Notes under the pieces: generated by a model
What the model saw: only the letters and a program-made list of their open reading frames with translations
Database searches by the model: none
Told to the model about the DNA's origin: nothing
From: Bacteroidota bacterium
Lineage (GTDB): Bacteria > Bacteroidota > Bacteroidia > Chitinophagales > Saprospiraceae
NCBI GenBank assembly: GCA_029567325.1
Contig: JAKQLF010000216.1
Span: 1-45,130 of the forward strand
DNA length: 45,130 nucleotides
Reading direction: 5' to 3'
Program-made: the position numbers and the translations under genes
In this document: positions 27,131-35,999 of the stretch, piece after piece
Layout: the number at the start of each line of letters is the position of its first letter
Numbering within the stretch: the stretch's first letter is position 1

Positions 27131-27244
27131 CAAAATTTCTCACTTTGAAAAGAAAGGGGCAAGCCCTTTCTCTACAGTGTTTCAATATTTCATTCGAGCA
27201 GTGAAGCCAAGGCATGCATTGACTCAACTAACAAGATCTCAAAC
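27131..27244. repeat. Dispersed hairpin element, copy 2
   Basis: Direct repeat of 25813-25924. The first hairpin here is AGAAAGGG-GCAAG-CCCTTTCT. Compared with copy 1 an A-T pair in the stem became G-C by changes on both arms, so the stem is kept. The second hairpin has two mismatched pairs. A TCAC heptad array follows at once, as in copy 1. Confidence 0.8.
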
Positions 27245-27247
27245 AAC

Positions 27248-27448
27248 TCACTTTTCACATCTCACATTTCACATCTCACATTTCACATCTCACATTTCAC
27301 ACCATTTACCTTCTGAACATCATTGGTGCATTCTAGGAAGGCACGTGGACCTTACCCTGCCTGTTGTTCCAATTTGCATCTCACATCTGACATATCACAT
27401 TTCACATTTCACACCATTCACTATTAACCATTAACAATTAATCATTAA
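27248..27448. repeat. Two TCAC/TAAC heptad arrays next to the polA stop
   Basis: TCAC anchors recur at 27248, 27255, 27262, 27269, 27276, 27283, 27290 and 27297. A unique stretch of about 75 bp follows. A second array then has anchors at 27381, 27388, 27395, 27402 and 27409, and after a 9-bp step at 27418, 27425, 27432, 27439 and 27446, with the word drifting from TCAC to TAAC to TAAT. The last unit supplies the stop codon of polA. Confidence 0.88.
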
Positions 27449-30265
27449 TCAATGCGCCTCCAACCAATTCATACCAGTACCCATTTCCACCAAAATTGGC
27501 ACATTGAGACCACCAATTGCATTTTGCATTTTCTCAGCAACAATGGCCTTGATCTGTTCTAATTCCGGTTGGTAAACATCAAATACTAATTCGTCATGTA
27601 CCTGTAGGATCAAACGCGACCGCACTTGTTCTTTTTTGAAAGCATCGCTGATGTGTATCATAGCCCTTTTGATCATATCCGCAGCAGTACCTTGGATAGG
27701 CGTATTGATGGCCACACGCTCAGCTGTCGAACGAGCCAAACCGTTGCGAGAATTGATGTCGCGCAATGTTCTTTTTCTTCCCAATAATGTCTGCACATAT
27801 CCGTGTTTTCGCGCAAATTCTACCGTCTCCTCCATGTAATTCTTCAGGCCCTGAAATTGAGCAAAGTAATTTTTGATCAATTCTGTAGATTCTGTCCTAG
27901 GTATACCCAATTGTCTGGAAAGGTTGGTTGCACCGGCACCGTAAGTAATGGAGAAATTGACCGTTTTGGCGTTTCTTCGCTGCTCCGACGTAACTTCATC
28001 GTAAGCCACACCATAAACTCTTGCAGCTGTCGCTTTATGAAAATCATTGCCCGCTATAAATGCTTCCAACATGGCCGCATCTTTGGATATCTCAGCGATC
28101 AACCTCAACTCAATCTGAGAATAATCGGCCGCCAATAAAATGTGCTCGTTATCTCTTGGTTCAAATGCTTTTCTGATTTCTCGACCTGCCTCATCTCTTA
28201 TAGGAATATTTTGGAGATTGGGATTTTCGCTGCTCAGACGTCCAGTTGCTGCACGAGCTTGGTTGAAATTGGAATGTATGCGTCCATCTCTAGGATTGAC
28301 CATCAAAGGCAAGGCATCCACATAAGTTGATTTGAGTTTGCTCAACTTTCTATATTCCAAAATGTCCTTGACGATTTGGTGGTCGATCGACAAATCGGTG
28401 AGCACTTCCACATCCGTACTGTATTGACCCGTTCCTGTTTTCTTACCCTTGTAAGGTATTTTCATCGAATCAAATAAAATATCGCCAACTTGTTTGGGAC
28501 TAGAAATATTGAACTCTCCACCAGCCTGCTGATAGATGGTTTTCTCCATCGCCAAAATACTATCGGCCAACTCGAATGAATAGTTTCTAAGAAACTCTCC
28601 GTTGACTTTGATGCCTTCATATTCCATGTCTCTCAGCACGTTGATCAAAGGTGCCTCCAGTGTTTTATACAATTCGGTCACCTCTATTTCATCAATCATG
28701 GACAAAAGTTTGGGCTTGAGCTGCAAAGTCCAATCGGCATCCTCACAAGCATATTCTTTCACCTTTTCAAGTGGTACTTCCCTCATGGTGATTTGTGTAC
28801 GGCCTTTTCCAATCAAATCTTCAATAGGCACCATGGTATAATTGAGGTAGGATTCTGTCAAATAATCTAGTTTATGCCTCAAATCTGGTTCGCACAAATA
28901 ATGCGTGATCATCGTGTCAAAATACGGTCCCTGCATTTCAACTCCATACCATTTCATCATGGTAGCGTCGTATTTAATGTTCTGGCCAACCCAAAGTTTG
29001 TCTGTACTTTCGAGCAATTCCTTAAACTCAGCCACGACTTTTCTGGCTTCTTCTTGATTTGCTGGTATTGGTACATAAGTACCCTTATGTGATTCTGTGG
29101 CAAATACCATTCCGACCAATTCTGCAATGTGGGCATCAATATTGGTTGTCTCTGTATCAAAACTGATCTCGTAAATGCCCTTTAGTTTTTGAATCAATGC
29201 TTGGCGTTCCTCAAAAGTGGAAGCGACCACATATTCATGATCAACGAAGTCAATATTCCTACCAGCAACTTTGTAGGTATTAGCTGGTTTGGGTGCCTCT
29301 GCTTTTTCACCAGATTCATTGACAGCAGCGAATAAATCGCCTTGGACCACTCTTGGTTGTTTGCCAGGTAATGCAGGAGTATCAAGATCTCCTTCTCCCA
29401 AAATTTGCAAAGCTAATGATCTGAATTCCAACTCTTTGAATATTTCTGACAAGGCAGGTTTATCCATTGGATCAATATGATAGGCTTCTGCATTAAAATG
29501 GATCGGTACATCCAATTTAATGGTTGCCAATCTTTTGGAAAGTAAGGCTTGCTCGGCAAATTCTTTGAGCCTTTCTCCATTTTTGCCCTTGATGTTGTCC
29601 GCATTGGCAAGGACGTTTTCCAGCGTTCCATAATCTCTCAGTAAAGTTACAGCCGTTTTTGGTCCGATACCTGGAACTCCAGGAATATTATCCACGCTAT
29701 CGCCAATCAAACCAAGGGAATCAATGACCTGATCAACACTGGTAATTTCCCATGTTTCCAAAATTTCCTTTACGCCCAAAACTTCCACCCCGTTTCCTTG
29801 TCTTGAAGGTTTGTACATGAAAATATTTTCGCTCACCAATTGGCCGTAATCTTTATCAGGCGTGACCATATAAACTTGGAATCCTTCTGCTTCTGCTTGT
29901 TTGGCAAGCGTGCCAATCACGTCATCTGCTTCAAAAGTATCTACAATGAGGATAGGAATCCTGAAACCATCCAATATTGTTTGAATATATGGTATTGCCA
30001 TTGAAATATCCTCTGGCTGAGCATCTCTGTTGGCCTTGTATTCCGGATAATATTCATGCCTGAAGGTGGCAGTACTGGGGTCAAATGCTACTGCTATATG
30101 TGTAGGTTTTTGATTGACAATCAAATCCCAAAGTGTTCTTACAAATCCTGTAATGGCAGATGTGTTGATGCCTTTACTATTGATCAGTGGTCTGTTGATG
30201 AATGCAAAATGGGCTCTGTAAACCAAGGCGTGGCCGTCGAGCAGAAATAACTTTTTCTCTGACAT
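27449..30265 (-). CDS. polA: DNA polymerase I
   Basis: Repair and Okazaki-fragment polymerase of 938 residues with all three activities. 5' nuclease (about 1-300): LLDGHALVYRAHFAF, EADDVIGTLA, TPDKDYGQL and GDSVDNIPGVPGIGPKTA. 3'-5' exonuclease (about 350-540) looks active: the DxE pair in SFDTETTN, NIKYD, and YACEDAD. Polymerase domain: motif A ADYSQIELR, motif B RRNAKTVNFSITYG, motif C LQVHDELVFD. The stop codon lies in the last unit of a heptad array. The gene appears to be monocistronic. Confidence 0.97.
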   Translation of the reverse strand: MSEKKLFLLDGHALVYRAHFAFINRPLINSKGINTSAITGFVRTLWDLIVNQKPTHIAVAFDPSTATFRHEYYPEYKANRDAQPEDISMAIPYIQTILDGFRIPILIVDTFEADDVIGTLAKQAEAEGFQVYMVTPDKDYGQLVSENIFMYKPSRQGNGVEVLGVKEILETWEITSVDQVIDSLGLIGDSVDNIPGVPGIGPKTAVTLLRDYGTLENVLANADNIKGKNGERLKEFAEQALLSKRLATIKLDVPIHFNAEAYHIDPMDKPALSEIFKELEFRSLALQILGEGDLDTPALPGKQPRVVQGDLFAAVNESGEKAEAPKPANTYKVAGRNIDFVDHEYVVASTFEERQALIQKLKGIYEISFDTETTNIDAHIAELVGMVFATESHKGTYVPIPANQEEARKVVAEFKELLESTDKLWVGQNIKYDATMMKWYGVEMQGPYFDTMITHYLCEPDLRHKLDYLTESYLNYTMVPIEDLIGKGRTQITMREVPLEKVKEYACEDADWTLQLKPKLLSMIDEIEVTELYKTLEAPLINVLRDMEYEGIKVNGEFLRNYSFELADSILAMEKTIYQQAGGEFNISSPKQVGDILFDSMKIPYKGKKTGTGQYSTDVEVLTDLSIDHQIVKDILEYRKLSKLKSTYVDALPLMVNPRDGRIHSNFNQARAATGRLSSENPNLQNIPIRDEAGREIRKAFEPRDNEHILLAADYSQIELRLIAEISKDAAMLEAFIAGNDFHKATAARVYGVAYDEVTSEQRRNAKTVNFSITYGAGATNLSRQLGIPRTESTELIKNYFAQFQGLKNYMEETVEFARKHGYVQTLLGRKRTLRDINSRNGLARSTAERVAINTPIQGTAADMIKRAMIHISDAFKKEQVRSRLILQVHDELVFDVYQPELEQIKAIVAEKMQNAIGGLNVPILVEMGTGMNWLEAH

Positions 30266-30373
30266 CGTAGTAGTGTGTTTGGTGTAAAGATAACAACATC
30301 AACTATTGGTTCAGAAATCTTGCCTTATTTATTGTCTATTATTTATTGAATGCATCAACCCACGAAGTCCATA

Positions 30374-32116
30374 TTATTGTTTGATAAATCGATGGCTTGA
30401 TAGACGGTCACCTTCCATAATCCTACATATGTAAGACCCCGATGGCAGGGTCCCTACTGGAATTTCCGTGGTTTCGCCAATACTTTCATGGCGGCTCAAT
30501 ACTTTGCCACTTTGGTCCAATACATCAATTTTGCTTATTCCACTTCCCAATCCTGATATGATCAATAGATTATTGACAGGATTTGGATATAACAAAATGC
30601 GACTTTCATCCAATAATTGCACACTGGAACTGAAATCCAGCGTTACTTCCTCCAATTTTACTTTTCTAAAAGTGGCATCCCCCGCCTGACTGCCGAGGTC
30701 AAAAACCATTCTTGCAGCAAGATCGGTAGGACTTGTCATGGTAAAAAGGTTTGAATATTCTTGATATTCATTGGTTAGTTGCACAGACGAGAATCCAGAA
30801 TAACTATTCCACGGGTCGGAAGCTTTGCCCAAGTAAAATGATATTGGAAGTTTTGAATTTGACTTTGCTTCGAAAGACAACTTGTACATTTTGCCCTTGA
30901 TAATCGAAAAGCCGTTCCGAACCAATTGAGCGTGCCAGCCAGCAGAACCAGCTCTGCTTATATTGATATTCAGCAAATTATCCCCAACACCCATAGTGCC
31001 TGCTGCCCCATTGGATGTAAAAAAATTCCAACCAGAACTTGTCGCAAAATTGGAATCATAAATTGGGGTAAGGATGGTTTTGGTGGGCTCTGGCAAGGTA
31101 TTTTTCACCAAAGCATCGAGCAATTCTTGTTTAAATACACCCGTGACTGGATCATAGACACCAAATCCTGCACTCCATTCCCAATATGCCCAACTGTAAC
31201 CCAATGATTCTATATACCTAGCCATATAAGTTGACCATCTGAGACGAGACGCTTGATCAGCCTTACTGTAAGAACCAAATTCACCAATATGGATGGGTAT
31301 GTTATAGGTTTGTTCAAATAGTTTGATGGCAGCAAACTCCTGCCGCACCGCTGCACGTTCTGCGTCAAGGTCATTCCACGGTGTGCCCAACCATTCATCG
31401 GCCTGTGCTCCAACCCATTCTGCTCCCTGATGTGTGAAATTGAATGGATTGTAGTAGTGGATGGTGGCAATCACATTGCTGTCTTGGGGTGGGACTAGCT
31501 TTGGCAGACCACCGATACCCCCAAATTCTGCAACACCCATCAATACTACTCTAGTTGGATTGGTCTTTCTGATTTCAGTCAAAGCATCCGCAAAATATAC
31601 GTTCCAAAGTTCTGGCGTCAGTTGATTATGCGGTTCATTCATCACCTCAAAAATCAAGTCATTGGGATAATCCTTAAAGAAAGTCGCTATTTGTTGCCAC
31701 TGTGCTAAAAATCTAGGTTTCACCTGGGCTGGACTCACAAATATCTCGTCATGATTATGCATATTTATAATCACTTTGAGCTTTTGCTGCAAAGCTAAAT
31801 CAACTACCAATTTTATGCGTTGAAGAAAAGAAGGTGTTATGGTATATGGGCTTTGCAATAAACATCGAGCCTGTGTATCCCACCTGATGGGTACCCTAAT
31901 GTGATCAAATCCCGATTCCTTAATTTTAGGGATGAATTCATTTTTGAAAGGATTTCCCCATGCTTGTTCGTCAGGTGCTTCAAATACATTGCCCAAATTC
32001 ACACCTTTTCCCATTGACCGATTGAATTCAAATAGGGCTCTTTCTTGGCACCACAAAATATTTACAAACAAAATAAGACCAAATGCAATCAACCAAACTT
32101 TCCTCTTTAATTCCAT
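30374..32116 (-). CDS. Secreted GH5 glycosidase with CBM and T9SS type A tail
   Basis: A secreted endoglucanase-type enzyme of 580 residues. Signal peptide (KVWLIAFGLILFVNILWCQ), GH5 catalytic domain (about 25-330) with the acid/base Glu in EVMNEPHNQL (about 160) and nucleophile Glu in HIGEFGSYS (about 279), plus FDHIRVPIRW near the start. Residues about 355-500 form a CBM4/9-like jelly roll (GWNFFTSNGAAGTMGVGDN; YKLSFEAKS). The last 75 residues (LYPNPVNNLLIISG through SHRFIKQ) are the Por secretion-system type A sorting domain. The likely target is beta-glucan such as cellulose, but other GH5 substrates (mannan, xyloglucan) are possible. Confidence 0.92.
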   Translation of the reverse strand: MELKRKVWLIAFGLILFVNILWCQERALFEFNRSMGKGVNLGNVFEAPDEQAWGNPFKNEFIPKIKESGFDHIRVPIRWDTQARCLLQSPYTITPSFLQRIKLVVDLALQQKLKVIINMHNHDEIFVSPAQVKPRFLAQWQQIATFFKDYPNDLIFEVMNEPHNQLTPELWNVYFADALTEIRKTNPTRVVLMGVAEFGGIGGLPKLVPPQDSNVIATIHYYNPFNFTHQGAEWVGAQADEWLGTPWNDLDAERAAVRQEFAAIKLFEQTYNIPIHIGEFGSYSKADQASRLRWSTYMARYIESLGYSWAYWEWSAGFGVYDPVTGVFKQELLDALVKNTLPEPTKTILTPIYDSNFATSSGWNFFTSNGAAGTMGVGDNLLNINISRAGSAGWHAQLVRNGFSIIKGKMYKLSFEAKSNSKLPISFYLGKASDPWNSYSGFSSVQLTNEYQEYSNLFTMTSPTDLAARMVFDLGSQAGDATFRKVKLEEVTLDFSSSVQLLDESRILLYPNPVNNLLIISGLGSGISKIDVLDQSGKVLSRHESIGETTEIPVGTLPSGSYICRIMEGDRLSSHRFIKQ

Positions 32117-32381
32117 AATTTGAAGCTTTAATGAATTTCATTGAGGGTCAATGATTTTTAACAGATAAATAAAATCATCGCCCAATTTCTAGTCACACTA
32201 AGATAACTAAAAAAAATGCACAAAGTTTGGCTTGAAAAGGGGGACCATTGTGCCAATGACCATCCGTATTCCTAACTCTTTTCCATGTATTAGGTATTGT
32301 ATTCCACTTTTACCCACGTAATATCTTACGAAAACCAATTTTTTCTTTCCGAGCAGTATTGTGGTTTTCTACAAAAAAAGA
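32117..32381. other. Intergenic region upstream of the GH5 gene
   Basis: AT-rich DNA expected to hold the GH5 promoter. I found no clear TTTG/TAnnTTTG pair, RNA gene or repeat. It ends at the terminator of the foldase gene. Confidence 0.35.
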
Positions 32382-32408
32382 GAGGCCTTGATGGTTAGTC
32401 AAGGCCTC
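32382..32408 (-). terminator. Rho-independent terminator of the foldase gene
   Basis: GAGGCCTTGA and TCAAGGCCTC form a perfect 10-bp stem with a 7-nt loop. Read on the minus strand the hairpin is followed by TCTTTTTTTG, a proper T-tract. It lies 34 bp after the stop codon of the PpiD/SurA-like gene. Confidence 0.9.
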
Positions 32409-32442
32409 ATTTCCAATTGCTTTCTTCTGGTCAACAGAAATA

Positions 32443-34545
32443 TTAATAGAAACGTGATCTATTATCTTTTACTTCAACTTTATTTTTCAACGCATCCCAT
32501 AACCTGTAATCAACGGCAGCTCTTGCAGATGCATTTGCTGCTTGTTTTGCATAAGGCATATTGTTGATGGCAACACTAGGTCTCTTTTTCAATGTTTCTA
32601 CAACATAAACACCTGAAGTACCAATGACAGGTTTTGATACACTGCCCTCTTTTTGACTAAATATTTTAGCTACGACCATTGGCTCACCAGAAAGTTCGGC
32701 AGAACCTTGTGCATAACTCACATTGTATGAGGTATCCGCATCTGTACTAAACGCTGTAGCAATAGCTCCCAAACTAGTTCCAGCCTTGATTTTAGCCTTG
32801 ATGATTTCACCTTTCTTTTTATTCTTTACCAAGTCAGCCAAATTGATTTTAGCATTTTCCAAAGTCATTAATCCTGGCTTATTGATGCTTTTCAAAGCAG
32901 CTAACACATAACTCTTTGTAAAGTAATTGATGTTATCTGTATATTCATAAACTGTTGGTGAGACTGCTCCTGGATCTGCAGTAAATGCCCATTTGATGAT
33001 ACTTCTAGACGTTTCACCACCACCTAAATTTTGAAAGAAATAATCATTGGCTTCCAATGGACTACTAGATTCGACTGTCACATCGTTGCTATTTTCCAAT
33101 GTTTTAGCAATACTTGCCAATGTTCTGTTTTCTGTTAATAACTTATTTGCTTTGTCAAAAACCGCTTGTTGAGTTTCTTCTGAAGGAATGATTGGGGCAC
33201 TGATCAATGCTGCCTTGTATTTAGGATCTTGGTTGAGATAAATTTTCTTTTCAACCTTGATCAAGTGGACACCAAACTCTGTTTTTACAGTGTAAAGACC
33301 ACCTTCAGTACTTCCTATAAAACATGCATTATTGAATGCAGGAACCATTCTACCTTGTGCAAAAGTACCAAGATCTCCGCCTAAGAATCCAGAACCTGGA
33401 TCATCGCTATTTTTGATTGCCAATGAGTCAAAAGGTTCACCTTTAGCCAATAAGAGCTTCAAACTATCAATCACTTTCAATGCAGCATCTTCAGACATTG
33501 TTGTTGTAGACTTCAAAATGTGTCTAGCCTTTACTGAATCCGCAATCACACTTTTGTCGATCAATTTCAACAACACATAAGTATTATTCTCACTAAATGG
33601 ACCTGCTACCTGACCAGCTTCCAAAGTTGCGATTTGATTTTTCAGTTCGCCTGTAAAATCATCTAATTTAGAATATACATTGGAAACAACACCGCCATTG
33701 GTGGTAACAAAGATAGAATCGTTGGTTGTACTGATAAACTCGTCTTTAAGACCTGCTATCCTCTCATAAATTTTAGCAGAATCCGCTACAGAAGGAATTA
33801 CATCAAAAACAACATAATCTACAGTTCTTGTTTCTTTTTCGTTGGTAAATCTCTTTACATTTTCATTTAAGTATGCAGTATAGTCAGCGTCTGTTACATT
33901 CGCCTCTGCATCACTGATGTAATCAAAAGGTACTTTCACAAAAGCTGCATCTGCAGTTTCAGTTCCAAATTGATTATTGAGCTCCACCAACCATGAAGGC
34001 GTATACATAGCCTTAGAAATCATATTGGTGATTTTTTCTTGCACTTTAATCACTTGAATTTGACTTTCTTGTTGTGACCAAGTAAATCTGAACTGATCAT
34101 TCAAAGGTTGTCCACCTTCTATAGCAGTTCTTATTTGAGTCAATTGTTCTCTATCCAATTGACCTGTTTGAGGATTTCTAAACATGTTTTGGATCACAGG
34201 GCTTGGATTAGCACCAAATTGCAAATCCATCAATTCTGCCTTACTTACACCCAAACCCAATTTTTCACCAGCTTTGTCTACCAAAACTTTACTGACCATA
34301 TAATCCCAAAGACTAGCCTTTGATGCATAAGGATCTTGTCCGCCGCTATACAATGCCCGCTCGGTATTTGTAAAATCTGCTATTTCAATTTTTTCTCCAT
34401 CAACTACACCAACTGTAGTCTGATTGAACATCCCACCCGAATTTCTTGACCCCATGATGTCCATGATCACAAATGAAGCCAAAGCCATTCCCAGTAAAAT
34501 TAAAACAAACCAAAAATTCCTTCTAATCTTTGAAATTAATGCCAT
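32443..34545 (-). CDS. PpiD/SurA-like peptidylprolyl isomerase
   Basis: A periplasmic foldase of 700 residues tethered by one N-terminal membrane helix (FWFVLILLGMALASFVIMDIM). A SurA-type chaperone domain follows (about 40-250). A parvulin/PpiC domain is seen at about 340-445 (VKARHILKSTTTMSEDAALK through GGDLGTFAQGRMVPAFNNACF). A second, weaker parvulin-like region lies near the C terminus (AGTSLGAIATAFSTDAD; VGTSGVYVVETL-like KPVIGTSGVYVVETL). It helps outer-membrane proteins fold as they leave the inner membrane. It has its own strong promoter and terminator, so it is probably transcribed alone. Confidence 0.9.
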   Translation of the reverse strand: MALISKIRRNFWFVLILLGMALASFVIMDIMGSRNSGGMFNQTTVGVVDGEKIEIADFTNTERALYSGGQDPYASKASLWDYMVSKVLVDKAGEKLGLGVSKAELMDLQFGANPSPVIQNMFRNPQTGQLDREQLTQIRTAIEGGQPLNDQFRFTWSQQESQIQVIKVQEKITNMISKAMYTPSWLVELNNQFGTETADAAFVKVPFDYISDAEANVTDADYTAYLNENVKRFTNEKETRTVDYVVFDVIPSVADSAKIYERIAGLKDEFISTTNDSIFVTTNGGVVSNVYSKLDDFTGELKNQIATLEAGQVAGPFSENNTYVLLKLIDKSVIADSVKARHILKSTTTMSEDAALKVIDSLKLLLAKGEPFDSLAIKNSDDPGSGFLGGDLGTFAQGRMVPAFNNACFIGSTEGGLYTVKTEFGVHLIKVEKKIYLNQDPKYKAALISAPIIPSEETQQAVFDKANKLLTENRTLASIAKTLENSNDVTVESSSPLEANDYFFQNLGGGETSRSIIKWAFTADPGAVSPTVYEYTDNINYFTKSYVLAALKSINKPGLMTLENAKINLADLVKNKKKGEIIKAKIKAGTSLGAIATAFSTDADTSYNVSYAQGSAELSGEPMVVAKIFSQKEGSVSKPVIGTSGVYVVETLKKRPSVAINNMPYAKQAANASARAAVDYRLWDALKNKVEVKDNRSRFY

Positions 34546-34569
34546 TACACTTATAAATTAGTCGCTATA

Positions 34570-34600
34570 CAAACTTAATCAAATACAAAATTTGCACAAA
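34570..34600 (-). promoter_or_regulatory. Bacteroidetes-type promoter of the foldase gene
   Basis: On the minus strand TTTG (-33) is followed by exactly 19 bp and then TAAGTTTG (-7), an exact fit to the Bacteroidetes primary sigma factor consensus TTTG-N19-21-TAnnTTTG. The -7 box lies 24 bp before the ATG at 34545. Confidence 0.75.
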
Positions 34601-34989
34601 ACTTATGGTAGCTTTTGTGCAAAGCGGCACAAAGGTAGGAGAATATTCTAAATATTCAAACAATTATAATTTTTACAACTTTCTCAGATTAAAAAATTTC
34701 TAAAAAATGAAGGGTGTCCTTTTCACACCTTCTTTATAAATTTCACAATCGACTTAAATAATAATAAACATAGATGGCACTATTAGAGCATTGAAAAGAA
34801 CTTGGGTAATTAGCCGATTATTTGGCCTTTATACCAAAATCAAAATAGCTTCATGCCACTAGAATGGAAGGAAATACGATATAATCATACAAATGTCTAC
34901 CTTTGCACCTTCCAGACATTTGTTTGGCAGAAAAAAGCATTACTGACCATTCAGCACAGTGCTGACATCTTAAAGAGTAGATTTAACCA
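34601..34989. other. Divergent intergenic region upstream of the RluA-like gene
   Basis: TACCTTTG at 34898-34905 fits the -7 box for the plus-strand gene, with a leader of about 80 nt, but its -33 partner is poor. A weak hairpin (GAAGGGTGT/ACACCTTC with one bulge, 34709-34732) is followed by an AT-rich stretch. No gene or RNA was recognised. Confidence 0.35.
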
Positions 34990-35685
34990 ATGATACAGGT
35001 AATTTTTGAAGATAATCATTTGATCGCAGTCAATAAAGAGGCAGGCATTCTCGTACACGCAGACGAAACTGGCGACTATTCATTGGATGAAATGGTCAAG
35101 AATTATATAAAAGTAAGATACGGCAAACCTGGAGACGTTTACCTCGCTACCCTACATCGCATCGATCGCCCTGTCAGTGGTGTAGTTATTTTTGCACGTA
35201 CCAGTAAGGCAGCAGAAAGGATGACCAAGTTATTTCAAACCCATGCCATCGACAAAAATTATTTGGCCATTACCAATAACAGACCTGAACCACTCGCAGG
35301 TAGACTCACCCATTACCTCATTAAAAATACAGAAACCAATATCGTCAAAGCTTATCCAAAACCAAAGGGTGATGCCAAAGAAGCCATCTTGGATTATGAA
35401 TTTGTAGGGCAAGTGGATCGTTCGCACATCCTGCTCAAAGTAAATATTTTGACAGGAAGGCCTCACCAAATCAGGGTACAATTGGCAAAAATAAACTGCC
35501 CTATTCAAGGAGATCTCAAGTATGGCGCTGAATATGCCAATCCTGACAAATCGATCAGCCTTCACTGCCGCTCCATGAGTTTTATACATCCTGTACTCAA
35601 AACTCCTGTAAAGATAACTGCCGATGTCCCTCACAATCCGATTTGGAGAGATTACGCACCTTTGATCAATCATGATAGGATGTAA
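34990..35685 (+). CDS. RluA-family RNA pseudouridine synthase
   Basis: Isomerises a specific uridine in rRNA or tRNA to pseudouridine. The 231-residue protein is a bare catalytic domain without the S4 domain seen in RluC/RluD. The catalytic Asp lies in LHRIDRPVSGVVIFAR (about residue 60). Other RluA signatures are the N-terminal FEDNHLIAVNKEAGILVH and the C-terminal LTGRPHQIRVQLA and PIQGDLKYGA. The RNA target position cannot be assigned. It is divergent from the foldase gene and stands alone. Confidence 0.92.
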   Translation: MIQVIFEDNHLIAVNKEAGILVHADETGDYSLDEMVKNYIKVRYGKPGDVYLATLHRIDRPVSGVVIFARTSKAAERMTKLFQTHAIDKNYLAITNNRPEPLAGRLTHYLIKNTETNIVKAYPKPKGDAKEAILDYEFVGQVDRSHILLKVNILTGRPHQIRVQLAKINCPIQGDLKYGAEYANPDKSISLHCRSMSFIHPVLKTPVKITADVPHNPIWRDYAPLINHDRM

Positions 35686-35999
35686 ATTACTTTGGGGGTC
35701 TCCTTCCGCTACACTCCAGGCCGGGCTTTCCGCTCAAACTCCTTCGTCGTAACCGCTGCAATCCCTGACCCAAGGCGAGGCCTATCAAAATGATATGACA
35801 TCAGAAAACAATTATAAATATTACAAATCTTTCCACGAATTTGCATTTCCCAGTAAATCAAACTTAACGAGCTTAATGAAATCATTTTTTGCACCCCCTT
35901 CAAAATAGGTGCCTTTCAAGATCATTTATTTGTTATCATACACGTTCATTCACTATATAGAATATTAAATTTGTTAAATTTGCGTTTAGCTTTATAGAT
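35686..35999. other. Intergenic region with degenerate repeat and glmU-like promoter
   Basis: The first 90 bp are GC-richer than the rest and look like a decayed dispersed repeat (GGCCGGGCTTTCCGC; CGCTGCAATCCCTGACCC). The remainder is AT rich. TAAATTTG at 35975-35982 fits the -7 box 18 bp before the GlmU-like start. No gene was found. Confidence 0.4.

Noticed and set aside
25561-27244. Integration of the MBL cassette into the tRNA-Arg gene
   Set aside because: The cassette lies on the 5' side of the tRNA, there is no duplicated tRNA 3' end and no integrase.
34709-34732. Hairpin between divergent genes as a terminator
   Set aside because: One bulge, poor T-tract and a position upstream of both genes make a terminator unlikely.
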